A DNA stretch of 64,000 nucleotides from Hyphomicrobium sp. (GTDB lineage Bacteria > Pseudomonadota > Alphaproteobacteria > Rhizobiales > Hyphomicrobiaceae), in contig RXJH01000001.1 in assembly GCA_003987725.1 (NCBI GenBank), positions 372,001-436,000 of the forward strand, in the 5' to 3' direction. Both the position numbers and the translations under genes were made by a program. Under the pieces are notes generated by a model. The model was not told where the DNA came from and did not search any database. It was given only the letters and a program-made list of their open reading frames with translations. Position 1 is the first letter of the stretch. Each line of letters starts with the position of its first letter. Below are positions 45,766 through 53,760 of the stretch, piece by piece.

Positions 45766-46725
45766 ATGGGAAAGGCAGCCGTCTCGGAATTACATCGCCA
45801 CGAGAAATACGAGCGGCTCATTGCAGCCGCCCAACGTCTTGCGGCGCTTCCGACAGCGGTTACGCATCCCTGCGACGCGAGTTCTCTTCGGGGCGCACTC
45901 GAAGCAACCGAAGCGGGATTGATTACGCCGATACTCGTCGGTCCCAAGAATAGAATTTCCGCCGTCGCCGACGAACTTGGACTGGATTTGAGCGGCATAG
46001 AGATTATCGACGTTCCTCATAGCCAGGCAGCTGCTGAGAAGGCGGTAGAGATTGTTCGCGCGGGCAAGGCGGAGTTGCTCATGAAGGGCAGCCTCCACTC
46101 GGACGAACTCTTGGGCGCCGTGACGAAGCGGGAGACTGGACTTCGTACGGGTCGTCGTATCAGTCACGTGTTCGTAATGGATGTTCCCAATCATCCGCAG
46201 ACCTTATTTATCACGGACGCGGCTGTGAACATTGCGCCTGATCTCCTGGCGAAGCGCGATATCGTGCAGAACGCAATAGATCTTTACGCCGGTTTGGGAC
46301 TCGGTCAGCCCAAGGTCGCCATTCTCTCAGCTGTCGAGACTGTTTCACCGGCCATTCCCTCAACGATCGATGCGGCCGCGCTCTGCAAGATGGCCGATCG
46401 TGGGCAGATCACTGGCGGGGAGCTTGATGGGCCTCTTGCATTTGACAATGCCATTAGCCCCGATGCGGCACGCATCAAGGGCATTAAGTCATCGGTTGCG
46501 GGCCACGCGCAGATCCTCGTCGCTCCTGATCTCGAGGCCGGCAACATGCTCGCCAAGAACCTCACTTTCATCTCGAACGCGGACGCAGCCGGAATCGTTC
46601 TCGGCGCACGGGTCCCGATCATTCTGACATCTCGTGCCGACACCGTTCGCGCACGCATGGCGTCATGTGCCGTGGCCATGCTCCTTGCCCACAGCCGCCG
46701 GGCAACCGCCCCAATCAAGGCCTAG
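45766..46725 (+). CDS. pta: Phosphate acetyltransferase (Pta, short type)
   Basis: A 319-residue phosphotransacyltransferase: the family segments LVGPKNRISAVADELGLD, LLMKGSLHSDELLGAV and ISHVFVMDVPNHPQTLFITD. It interconverts acyl-CoA and acyl phosphate. It lacks the long N-terminal DRTGG domain of E. coli Pta, so it is closer to the phosphate acetyl/butyryltransferase group. GAGGAG precedes the ATG, and ackA follows after three bases. Confidence 0.9.
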   Translation: MGKAAVSELHRHEKYERLIAAAQRLAALPTAVTHPCDASSLRGALEATEAGLITPILVGPKNRISAVADELGLDLSGIEIIDVPHSQAAAEKAVEIVRAGKAELLMKGSLHSDELLGAVTKRETGLRTGRRISHVFVMDVPNHPQTLFITDAAVNIAPDLLAKRDIVQNAIDLYAGLGLGQPKVAILSAVETVSPAIPSTIDAAALCKMADRGQITGGELDGPLAFDNAISPDAARIKGIKSSVAGHAQILVAPDLEAGNMLAKNLTFISNADAAGIVLGARVPIILTSRADTVRARMASCAVAMLLAHSRRATAPIKA

Positions 46726-46728
46726 CCA

Positions 46729-47943
46729 ATGGCCGAAACAATCTTGGTAGTAAATGCGGGCAGCTCAAGCATCAAGTTTCAGCTCTTCGCCATCGGACAA
46801 GGCGACCAGCTCGACCGGCGATTGAAGGGTCAAATCGAAGGCATCGGAACACGGCCGCGGTTGTCAGCGCGAGACGCGAATGGTGCAACTGCAGTCGATG
46901 AGTCGTGGAGCCCGGATGAAGTCAATGAACTGTCCGATGCACTCGATAGGCTTGTGGTGTTCCTCCGCACTTATGTTGGAAGGCTGCCCGTGGCGGTCGG
47001 TCATCGGGTCGTGCATGGCGGTCCGGACTTTGTCGAACCGACGGCCGTCACCGCCCGGATCATCGATCGACTTGAACGTTACATCCCGCTCGCTCCGCTG
47101 CATCAGCCGAACAACCTCGCGCCGATGAGAATCGTTCTGGAGCGCCAACCCCAACTCTTGCAGGTTGCCTGCTTCGATACCGCCTTTCACAGAGGACACC
47201 CGGAAATTGCCGATCGCTATGCGATTCCGGAAACTCTCTACAAGGAAGGCGTGCGGAGATACGGCTTTCATGGACTGTCTTACGAGTACATTGCGATGCA
47301 GCTCCGAGACGTGGCCCCGGAAATTGCCGGCGGCCGCGTCCTCGCAGCTCATCTCGGCAGCGGTGCCTCGATGTGCGCTCTGTCGGCAGGGAAAAGCATC
47401 GAAAGCAGCATGGGCTTCACCGCACTCGACGGTCTGCCGATGGGCACGCGGCCGGGCCAGATGGATGCCGGTATTGTGCTTTATCTCATGAGTGAGAAAG
47501 GCATGACAACGAAGGAGGTCGAGCATTTTCTCTATCACGACTGCGGTCTTAAAGGTCTCTCCGGCATCAGCAACGACGTCCGCGATCTGCTGGCGAGTTC
47601 CGATCCGCGAGCCAAGCTGACGCTCAACTATTTCGCGTATCGCATCGCGCTCTTTGCTGGCTCGCTTGCTACTGCGCTCGGCGGGATCGACGGTCTCGTT
47701 TTCACAGCAGGTATCGGCGAGAACGCGCCCGCAATTCGCGGAGCCGTCTGCGAGCGCTTGTCGTGGCTTGGCATTGAACTTTCCGAATCCGCCAACAAAA
47801 AAAACGAGCTGCACATTTCGAGCAAGGGGTCGCGGGTGGGCTGCTATGTCGTCCCGACCGATGAGGAACTGATGATCGCCAAACACACGCTCGGCGTATT
47901 GCGAAAATCTACGGCAGAGCAGCTCAAGGAGAAGCGGGCATGA
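46729..47943 (+). CDS. ackA: Acetate kinase
   Basis: A 404-residue acetokinase: N-terminal VVNAGSSSIKFQLFAI, GHRVVHGG, CFDTAFHRGHPEIADRYAIP, YGFHGLSYEYIA, the ATP site AHLGSGASMCA, and GLVFTAGIGENAPAIR. With Pta it makes ATP from acetyl-CoA or activates acetate. It overlaps fabI by four bases. Confidence 0.95.
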   Translation: MAETILVVNAGSSSIKFQLFAIGQGDQLDRRLKGQIEGIGTRPRLSARDANGATAVDESWSPDEVNELSDALDRLVVFLRTYVGRLPVAVGHRVVHGGPDFVEPTAVTARIIDRLERYIPLAPLHQPNNLAPMRIVLERQPQLLQVACFDTAFHRGHPEIADRYAIPETLYKEGVRRYGFHGLSYEYIAMQLRDVAPEIAGGRVLAAHLGSGASMCALSAGKSIESSMGFTALDGLPMGTRPGQMDAGIVLYLMSEKGMTTKEVEHFLYHDCGLKGLSGISNDVRDLLASSDPRAKLTLNYFAYRIALFAGSLATALGGIDGLVFTAGIGENAPAIRGAVCERLSWLGIELSESANKKNELHISSKGSRVGCYVVPTDEELMIAKHTLGVLRKSTAEQLKEKRA

Positions 47944-48722
47944 TCGATGTCTCGTCGCTGAACCTGCTCAAGGGTAAGAAAGCGCTCGTTACCGGCGTAG
48001 CCAATGATCAGTCCATCGCGTGGGGATGCGCCAAGGCCTTCCAGGCCTTCGGCGCGGATCTCGCCATCACCTATTTCAACGACAAGGCGAAGCCTCACGT
48101 CGAACCCTTGGCGCGTGAAATCGGAGCATCCATCTTCATGCCGCTCGACCTTCAACAGGAAGGCCAACTGGAGCGTGTGTTCGAAAAAATAGCGGAAAAA
48201 TGGGGTGCGCTCGATCTCTGCCTTCACTCGATCGCATTCGCGCCGAAGGAGGATTTGCAGGGGCGCGTCGTCGATTGCTCCAAGGACGGATTTCTCCGTG
48301 CAATGGAGATCTCTTGCTGGTCGTTCATCCGAATGGCCAAGCTCGCGGAGCCCCTGATGAAGTCCGGCGGAGCGTTATTCACGATGACCTATTACGGTTC
48401 GCAAATGGTGGTCGAGCACTACAATATGATGGGACCGGTGAAGGCGGCTCTTGAATCCGCGACGCGGTATATGGCCGCCGAGCTTGGACCGAAGGGGATT
48501 AGAGTTCATGCGATATCGCCCGGCCCACTGAAGACACGTGCGGCATCCGGCATTTCGGAATTCGATAAACTTCTTCAAAAAGCTCAGTCGAAGGCGCCAA
48601 GCCGTAGTTTGGTTTCCATCGACGATGTCGGAGTAGCAGTTGCGTTTCTGGGCACGGATGCCGCGAAGTTGATTACCGGTGAGACGCTGTACATCGACGG
48701 CGGCTACCACATCATTGATTAG
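47940..48722 (+). CDS. fabI: Enoyl-ACP reductase FabI
   Basis: A 260-residue short-chain dehydrogenase of the FabI type: VTGVANDQSIAWGCAKA nucleotide site, HSIAFAPKEDL, catalytic Tyr161 and Lys168 (Tyr-x6-Lys), and YIDGGYHIID end. It reduces enoyl-ACP in fatty acid synthesis. A fabI copy after ackA is a known arrangement in this group and may act in the low-oxygen or storage pathway rather than as the housekeeping enzyme. Confidence 0.93.
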   Translation: MIDVSSLNLLKGKKALVTGVANDQSIAWGCAKAFQAFGADLAITYFNDKAKPHVEPLAREIGASIFMPLDLQQEGQLERVFEKIAEKWGALDLCLHSIAFAPKEDLQGRVVDCSKDGFLRAMEISCWSFIRMAKLAEPLMKSGGALFTMTYYGSQMVVEHYNMMGPVKAALESATRYMAAELGPKGIRVHAISPGPLKTRAASGISEFDKLLQKAQSKAPSRSLVSIDDVGVAVAFLGTDAAKLITGETLYIDGGYHIID

Positions 48723-48762
48723 CCAGAGCCGCGCATTCGCCGACGCTTACAGGAATGCACTG

Positions 48763-49011
48763 ATGAGCGCATTTAAAAGAATTACTCTCGTCGTGCTTGG
48801 AGCGCTTTTCATCGCGGTGGCTGTGTTGGTTTGGAAATATGCGACGACAGCGATGACTTCTCTTGTCGAAAATGCGTGGTGCTCAACGATTGCAAAATCG
48901 GAGGTTTGCCGCTTTCGCGGTTATCAGCACACGCTGATCTGGACGACAATCGGCATCATGAACTTACTTGTCCTCGGTTTAGTCTTCGATCGTCTCCTCG
49001 ATCGCCCGTGA
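48763..49011 (+). CDS. Small two-helix membrane protein
   Basis: An 82-residue protein with helices at about 7-24 and 58-76, and two Cys in the short loop (ENAWCSTIAKSEVCRF) that could form a disulfide. It lies 40 bases after fabI and may share its transcript. Function unknown. Confidence 0.65.
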   Translation: MSAFKRITLVVLGALFIAVAVLVWKYATTAMTSLVENAWCSTIAKSEVCRFRGYQHTLIWTTIGIMNLLVLGLVFDRLLDRP

Positions 49012-49200
49012 CCGCTTTCTCGGCAATGCGGATAAGGCCGATTGCGACTTCGTAAACTTCGAAATGATAATTCTCCCCTTCCTCCTGTCTGAGCCGGTAA
49101 CACCATTGGACGGTTGCACCGTTTGCAGGGAATTCTTGACCGGACTGGATTACGATCTCCCAGTGGCTACGAAGCCCAAGGTATCCGTACTGCGCAAGCG
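48956..49200 (-). pseudogene. Start-less protein remnant
   Basis: The minus strand reads YLGLRSHWEIVIQSGQEF, ATVQWCYRLRQEEGENYHFE and VYEVAIGLIRIAEKAVTGD to a TGA at 48956-48958. The composition is strongly protein-like, but no ATG, GTG or TTG lies in frame at its 5' side. It overlaps the end of the plus-strand gene by 56 bases. Probably a 5'-truncated gene; family not recognised. Confidence 0.45.
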
Positions 49201-49232
49201 CTAAGCCGGACTTCCCTGAAAAGGAGAATTCT

Positions 49233-49520
49233 ATGATCTTCGAACCCTGGATCGGCGCCGGAGTACTGATTGCGACGGCCGCGACCGATGCGGCTTATGT
49301 GAAGTTCACGGCCTCTGTGGTCTCCAAGCGTCCTTTCTCGGCAGCAAATTGGAGCGGCATCTGGTACATGCTCTCTTCATTCGCGGTCATCAGTTATACG
49401 AATAACTGGGTCTACGTAGGATTTGCGATCGTCGGATCTTGGATCGGCGCCTATGGAACACTCAAATATTTTCACCATGAGCCGAGTCAGCCGGCCGCCC
49501 CTTTGAAGCCACCAGCGTGA
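49233..49520 (+). CDS. Small membrane protein
   Basis: A 95-residue protein with three hydrophobic segments (IGAGVLIATAATDAAYVKF, WYMLSSFAVISYTNNWVYVG, VYVGFAIVGSWIGAYGTL) and a Pro-rich tail. An AAAAGGAGAATTCT precedes the ATG. No family recognised. Confidence 0.7.
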   Translation: MIFEPWIGAGVLIATAATDAAYVKFTASVVSKRPFSAANWSGIWYMLSSFAVISYTNNWVYVGFAIVGSWIGAYGTLKYFHHEPSQPAAPLKPPA

Positions 49521-49896
49521 TCGCCCGACGAGTCAGTGCTCCAATTTTGAAAACGTTTCCGTCTGCCTGATGCTACAAAACGTGCTTCTGGAAGAACACG
49601 TCCGATGTCTCTTCAGGCCCAAACCGGACGTTCGCGCGTCGAACCTCTGCGATTGCCCCTCGAACTTTTATTTCGGCAACGGGATTAAAGATTGGACATC
49701 CCTGCACCGAGGGCCTACCGTAACATTACATGCGGCGCACGAGCTTCAGCGCCTTGAGCTTTGGCATTCCTTGCTCGGTCCTGAATTCGGACCTCTGCCA
49801 ACGCTGCCTCCGTCAGGCTGAAGACTATTGGCTTGAATCGTTTTGATCATAGGCCCGCTTCGGATTGGCTTTTCCGGAGTGCATAAGGAGCCTGCC
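49521..49896. other. Stretch without a supported gene
   Basis: Open frames here have unconvincing composition (for example the plus frame 49570-49821). No clear repeat or terminator. Confidence 0.35.
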
Positions 49897-50124
49897 ATGA
49901 AAAATGATTTTATTCGCGTCAGGCGACGCCGTGATGGCGCGTGGGCCGTGTTTCGAGGCTCTCAAGGTCTCGTGCTTCTTGCGTTCAAGTTGAAAACGCA
50001 CGCTGTGGCTTACGCACGTACTATCTCCTTTTCACGAAAGCTCACCCTTTTCGTCGACGACAAATACGGGAATGGAGTCCGACAGTCGTCCTCGAGCCTC
50101 ACCTATCCCAGAGTCCTCGATTAG
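49897..50124 (+). CDS. Small DUF2188-like protein
   Basis: A 75-residue protein: IRVRRRRDGAWAVFRGSQGL then AVAYARTISFSRKLTLFV and DDKYGNGVRQ. This layout (two strands, a helix, a strand) resembles DUF2188 proteins. A strong AAGGAG lies seven bases before the ATG. Confidence 0.58.
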   Translation: MKNDFIRVRRRRDGAWAVFRGSQGLVLLAFKLKTHAVAYARTISFSRKLTLFVDDKYGNGVRQSSSSLTYPRVLD

Positions 50125-50201
50125 CGAAATAACTTCACGACACCGTGCATTTCGCCGCCGTCGCATGCACGAAATTCAAACGCCGGCGAGAGGTATCGAA
50201 T

Positions 50202-50603
50202 ATGCTCGAGAGTCATGTCGTCGCGAGATCCGCCGTGCAAGCGAAGCGCGGAACAAAGCAAACGTGCAAAAATGAAACTTGTGGCAGTCAGTACTATGAT
50301 CTGAAGCGCGTGCCGCCAGCATGTCCCTATTGCGGAGCGTCCTGCGATACTCCTGCCATCATTAGAGTTGACTTCGAAACCCTGGAGAAACAGCGGCCAC
50401 ACAAATTCAAACGCTGGGTCGAGCCGACAAAATCGCTGGCCGAAGTTTCGAAAACCGACAGCGATGAAGTTGAGGCAGTAGAGGAGGAGGAGGCTGAGAA
50501 GGATTCAGCTATTCCGTCGGCTTCGGAAGACCTTCTGATTGAGATCGAGGACGACGATGATGAGGTGCAATCGCCAGCCGAGACCGATAGCGAAACAACG
50601 TAA
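50202..50603 (+). CDS. Zinc-ribbon protein related to TIGR02300
   Basis: A 133-residue protein: basic N-terminus, four Cys in a ribbon (TCKNETCGSQYYDL, PPACPYCG) and a strongly acidic tail (DEVEAVEEEEAEKD, EIEDDDDEV). The YYDL segment and acidic tail match TIGR02300/FYDLN_acid proteins, though the usual sequence is altered. Function of the family is unknown. GAGAGG precedes the ATG at 50202. Confidence 0.68.
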   Translation: MLESHVVARSAVQAKRGTKQTCKNETCGSQYYDLKRVPPACPYCGASCDTPAIIRVDFETLEKQRPHKFKRWVEPTKSLAEVSKTDSDEVEAVEEEEAEKDSAIPSASEDLLIEIEDDDDEVQSPAETDSETT

Positions 50604-50626
50604 CTCGAAAGATTCGGAGCGCGAAA

Positions 50627-50902
50627 ATGACGGATATTGGCAATTGCCTGTCGGCCTTTGCACGGCTCTCTAGCGAAGAGCGAGAACGCAGCCTTCGTCT
50701 CATCAGCGCATACAATGATGCGGTATCTGAAACTCATCCGCCGAGTGCCGGAGAATTTAGACCTTCCCAACACTTCAGTTGGCAGGAAATAGAGCATCTG
50801 GTCAAAGACTATCGGGCTGATCGCTTATCCGACATTGGACCCGCAATGACACGCTACTTGTCGCTTTTGGACCGTGGCTACAGGTGGCCGCGCCTGGATT
50901 AG
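50627..50902 (+). CDS. Hypothetical protein
   Basis: A 91-residue soluble protein (SAFARLSSEERERSLRLISA, HFSWQEIEHLVKDYRADRL). Helical and coding-like, 23 bases after the zinc-ribbon gene. No family recognised. Confidence 0.55.
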   Translation: MTDIGNCLSAFARLSSEERERSLRLISAYNDAVSETHPPSAGEFRPSQHFSWQEIEHLVKDYRADRLSDIGPAMTRYLSLLDRGYRWPRLD

Positions 50903-50955
50903 TTGAGCCTCACAAAATTCTCCTGAACCCCAGCGAGGAACCGAATGCCTAAAGG

Positions 50956-51213
50956 TCAGCAAAGAACCAATCGCGAAAAATGAAAGCCCAAAGCGGACAA
51001 GCCACGGCGTAGCCCACGCGGCCCGAGTTTCCAAAGCACGCTCGGCTCGACGATGAACAGCAGCGGCCAAAAGAAAACGTAAGGATTTCTCTTTCTCCAT
51101 TCACCGGGCCTGTAACCGGTGGTGGTCAAATGCGGCCGGGCTATTCGTTGGCAAGCGATCGGCGTCAAGCATGTATTGGGCCCAGGGGGATTAGCGCAAC
51201 ATGCAGCCGGCAC
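50956..51213 (-). CDS. Possible small membrane protein
   Basis: An 85-residue frame whose second half reads YRPGEWRKRNPYVFFWPLLF and IVEPSVLWKLGPRGL, which is protein-like with one membrane helix. The N-terminal 30 residues look non-coding, and no good start exists nearer, so it may be a fragment. Confidence 0.35.
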   Translation of the reverse strand: MPAACCANPPGPNTCLTPIACQRIARPHLTTTGYRPGEWRKRNPYVFFWPLLFIVEPSVLWKLGPRGLRRGLSALGFHFSRLVLC

Positions 51214-51476
51214 CGATGGTTTACGTGTTCACGAGCGGAAATTCCGGCGTGCTTGGTTTTTCCCTACGAAAGTGCGGGTCGAATCTGCCGCCAGCTGCAT
51301 CGCATCTCGAAAGTTGGAGCCGCGCATATGAAGTTCAGATGTCGGTAATCGCCTTGGACGTTTTTCGTATCGATACGACAGCTGCCCTCTCTGACTTGAA
51401 ATCCTGCGGCTATCATGTCGCGAGGACATCCAAAGATAATCTGCCGTTGCCGCAGCATCACCGTGGATCCAGTTGA
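51201..51476 (+). CDS. Possible hypothetical protein
   Basis: A 91-residue frame (MVYVFTSGNSGVLGFSLRKC, ALDVFRIDTTAALSDLKSCG) with moderate coding character and no clear ribosome binding site. The ATG at 51216 is an alternative start. Confidence 0.38.
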   Translation: MQPAPMVYVFTSGNSGVLGFSLRKCGSNLPPAASHLESWSRAYEVQMSVIALDVFRIDTTAALSDLKSCGYHVARTSKDNLPLPQHHRGSS

Positions 51477-51657
51477 GCGCGATTAGGCGCGCATCGATGC
51501 TCGAAGGGTTTTAAATATATTACTGTTTTCGCAAAGCGCATGCTGAACGCGAATTGCCGTGTTTGTCTGCAAACACGCTTGTCGTGGGGTGTTGCGAATT
51601 GTTGTTCGATCTTGGAGCTGAAGCGCTCGCCACCTCGGCGACTACATTTTTAGACTA

Positions 51658-51846
51658 CTATTTTTTCGACTTCGTCTTGGGGGGAGCAATCGCTTCTCGC
51701 GCTAACCGCTCTGCACGGAGACGTTCTGTTTTTGTGCGTATCGCAAACCGCTCCGCTTCGTAGTCCTTCATCGCCTGCGACGCCTCTTGAGCGCGGCGCA
51801 GTTTCATAGCGGCAATATTGGACGAATTTCTCGGCGTAATGGCCAT
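51658..51846 (-). CDS. Small basic hypothetical protein
   Basis: A 62-residue Lys/Arg/Ala-rich helical protein (MAITPRNSSNIAAMKLRRAQ, then RAERLAREAIAPPK). AGGAG lies seven bases before the ATG. It lies downstream of cspA beyond a terminator. Confidence 0.6.
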   Translation of the reverse strand: MAITPRNSSNIAAMKLRRAQEASQAMKDYEAERFAIRTKTERLRAERLAREAIAPPKTKSKK

Positions 51847-51880
51847 TATCCATCTCCTGGATCTGCGACGAAAAAAGAAA

Positions 51881-51910
51881 CCCGCGGCTGGCAGGCAAGC
51901 CAGGCGCGGG
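51881..51910 (-). terminator. Intrinsic terminator of cspA
   Basis: On the minus strand a 12-bp stem with one mismatch (CCCGCGCCTGGC / GCCAGCCGCGGG) and a six-base loop, followed by TTTCTTTTTT. It ends the cspA message. Confidence 0.85.
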
Positions 51911-51974
51911 CCCAATCAATCGAACTTATCGCCAGTACATCCGTGGTCGAGTTCGATCTTTTTTCAGCGTGCCA

Positions 51975-52184
51975 TTAGACGGCGCGAAGGTTGTCTGCAG
52001 AAGACTTGCCGCTGCGGCGATCGGCAACGACCTCAAAAGAAACCTTCTGCCCTTCGCTGAGGGTTCCCAAGCCCGCGCGCTCTACCGCGCTGATATGAAC
52101 AAAAACGTCGTTACCGCCGTTCTCGGGTTGAATGAAGCCAAAGCCTTTTTGGCTGTTGAACCATTTCACGGTTCCAGTTTGCAT
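51975..52184 (-). CDS. cspA: Cold-shock protein, CspA family
   Basis: A 69-residue OB-fold protein with RNP1 KGFGFIQP and RNP2 VFVHISAV, full family length. It binds single-stranded RNA/DNA as an RNA chaperone. Alphaproteobacterial copies are often not strictly cold induced. A terminator follows. Confidence 0.95.
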   Translation of the reverse strand: MQTGTVKWFNSQKGFGFIQPENGGNDVFVHISAVERAGLGTLSEGQKVSFEVVADRRSGKSSADNLRAV

Positions 52185-52440
52185 GTGAATAACTTTCCTC
52201 GTCTAGATGCGCACGTTCGATCCCACCAACGGTAGGGAGATAAGTCGAGGATTGTTGGAAGGTCGTCGGTCAAGCGCGCCTTTAACGCGAGGCCAAGTCG
52301 TTTCGGCAAAAGCTCGATCATACACATATATAAGCTGAAAGCGCCCCGTTACAAGGGCAAATAATGAGATGGGGCCGCACTGGCCAAGAGCGAGCCTCGT
52401 TGCGGCTGACCTACTGCCCTCTCTCTGATAGAAGAGACTA

Positions 52441-52511
52441 TCGGCAGTCACAGAATGGGCTCTGCCGACTGAGAGTGTTCGATTGCTCCCGCCTGTCAAG
52501 CAACGGGAGCA
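52441..52511 (+). promoter_or_regulatory. Two-hairpin 5' leader, copy A
   Basis: Hairpin 1: TCGGCAG (52441-52447) with CTGCCGA (52462-52468), 14-base loop. Hairpin 2: TGCTCCCG (52484-52491) with CGGGAGCA (52504-52511), 12-base loop. The second arm of hairpin 2 contains the GGGAG ribosome binding site, six bases before the TTG start, so folding would block translation. Copy B at 53.7 kb is nearly identical. Confidence 0.72.
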
Positions 52512-52515
52512 CCAA

Positions 52516-52767
52516 TTGACGGTTAATTTCCCAAAGCACCCAGGCCAACATCCAGATTCGGAATCCGTGCTTAAATGCGCGGTCGAAATGACGTGCAACG
52601 ACCTCGTCCAGGTCTACGAGATTGACGACGAGAAATTGGCTCTGCTGGTCGACATTATCGCCCAAGCTATTCTCGAGAAGTTCAACGGAGGGCAGCGGGA
52701 TACCTCCCTGCTTTCTGCACACGCCACCCGCCGCGCGCTCAAATCTCTCGGACTGAAGTTCAGCTGA
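52516..52767 (+). CDS. Small hypothetical protein A of a leader-linked paralogue pair
   Basis: An 83-residue protein (TTG start, chosen because the GGGAG in hairpin 2 is six bases upstream). The core SVLKCAVEMTCNDLVQVYEI, then DDEKLALLVDIIAQAILEKF and HATRRALKSLGLKF, aligns without gaps to protein B at 53432-53680 over about 65 residues at roughly one third identity. Helical, soluble. Function unknown. Confidence 0.68.
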   Translation: MTVNFPKHPGQHPDSESVLKCAVEMTCNDLVQVYEIDDEKLALLVDIIAQAILEKFNGGQRDTSLLSAHATRRALKSLGLKFS

Positions 52768-52985
52768 GCTTGTCGAAGGACGCTCAATTTTGAGTTCGAA
52801 GTGGTAGCCACCAGGAAAAGGATAGCCGTTGTGACCTCGCCGAAGTGTCAGCGGTACTCTCGGCGAAGCGCGGGCATCTCTTCTTCTTCTTTTGCTGGCC
52901 GCACTCGAGTTTCAATCACGAATGGTTTCTGACGGTCGGACCAGCGCTGACTTGATATAGCTTCGTACAAACAGGAGATGATCCC

Positions 52986-53201
52986 TTGCCAAAACCGCCC
53001 TGCCCGTATTTCAGGGTACGCGCTACAGACAACCATCAAACTCCTATCGAGAGTATTGACGCTGAGATAAATTCGCTGCCTGAGCACTTGGGTGGCAAAG
53101 ACGTCGCTCTAATCGCCGTTCTGGACGCACTTAAAAAATACTTTGAAGCCGACCCGTCGCTCCATCGATTAGAAGTCGAGGTCGTCAACGAGGCCGGATA
53201 A
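52986..53201 (+). CDS. Hypothetical protein
   Basis: A 71-residue protein from TTG 52986 behind AGGAG (SIDAEINSLPEHLGGKDVAL, then LDALKKYFEADPSLHRLEVE). Coding-like. It lies between the two paralogues. No family recognised. Confidence 0.55.
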   Translation: MPKPPCPYFRVRATDNHQTPIESIDAEINSLPEHLGGKDVALIAVLDALKKYFEADPSLHRLEVEVVNEAG

Positions 53202-53361
53202 GAGCATCAGCCATCATACCACGAAGCTGCTTCCGAAGAAGTGGGCCCTCAATCTGGACCGTCCGATACCCTTCTGAGCGCAAAACGCGCACGATCTCGT
53301 CGATCGAACTGCATCTTCCGGATTGCGCAAGTTCGAATGCTCGTTCAAGCGTCGTCGCCAT
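53185..53361 (-). CDS. Small hypothetical protein
   Basis: A 58-residue protein, MATTLERAFELAQSG, CSSIDEIVRVLRSEGYRTV, EGPLLRKQLRGMMADA. The pattern (helix, helix, strand, helix) recurs in small alphaproteobacterial proteins with an SIxEIxxxLxxEGY core. It overlaps the 3' end of the plus-strand neighbour by 17 bases. Confidence 0.62.
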   Translation of the reverse strand: MATTLERAFELAQSGRCSSIDEIVRVLRSEGYRTVQIEGPLLRKQLRGMMADALIRPR

Positions 53362-53431
53362 CGCTTACCACCATCCATTCGTGCAGCTTCGTCAGCTGGA
53401 TAAGAAAGGTCAGAGGGCATGTGCAGGCGCG

Positions 53432-53680
53432 CTAATGCGGTTTGCGACCCAGATGACCAAGCGCTTTCATTGCCGCCTGCTGCCCCAGAACGGTGGCGTC
53501 GCAATTGCCATCTCTGAAGTGCTTGAAGATTGTTTTAGCGATAACTCCGAAGAGCGCCGGGAGCTTTGCTTCGTCGACGTGGTGCACAGTAATTAGTTCC
53601 GTGCAGGCCACTCTCATGGCGCCCTTCAATAACGCAATTTCAAAATCGCTGTCTGACGCCGCCCGACGCACAACCTTCAT
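53432..53680 (-). CDS. Small hypothetical protein B of a leader-linked paralogue pair
   Basis: An 82-residue protein. The core ALLKGAMRVACTELITVHHV, DEAKLPALFGVIAKTIFKHF and QQAAMKALGHLGRK aligns with protein A. The ATG at 53680 lies five bases after the GGGAGCG arm of its leader hairpin. It faces protein A across about 0.7 kb. Confidence 0.7.
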   Translation of the reverse strand: MKVVRRAASDSDFEIALLKGAMRVACTELITVHHVDEAKLPALFGVIAKTIFKHFRDGNCDATVLGQQAAMKALGHLGRKPH

Positions 53681-53685
53681 CGGAA

Positions 53686-53760
53686 CGCTCCCGTTTCGTA
53701 ACAGGCGGGAGCGTATTGATGACCACTCTCAGTCGGCAGCGCCCGATACCGTGCTGCCGA
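53686..53760 (-). promoter_or_regulatory. Two-hairpin 5' leader, copy B
   Basis: On the minus strand, hairpin 1: TCGGCAG (53760-53754) with CTGCCGA (53739-53733), 14-base loop. Hairpin 2: CGCTCCCG (53713-53706) with CGGGAGCG (53693-53686), 12-base loop. Loop lengths equal those of copy A. The outer pair of hairpin 2 is C-G here and T-A in copy A, a compensatory change. CTGCCGACTGAGAGTG is shared exactly. Confidence 0.72.

Noticed and set aside
51558-51577. Short hairpin CGTGTTT / AAACACG
   Set aside because: Only 7 bp with no T-run and no neighbouring gene end that needs it.
52848-53087. Minus frame ending SDRQKPFVIETRVRPAKE
   Set aside because: The last 30 codons look protein-like, but no start is available near them and the first half is junk-like.
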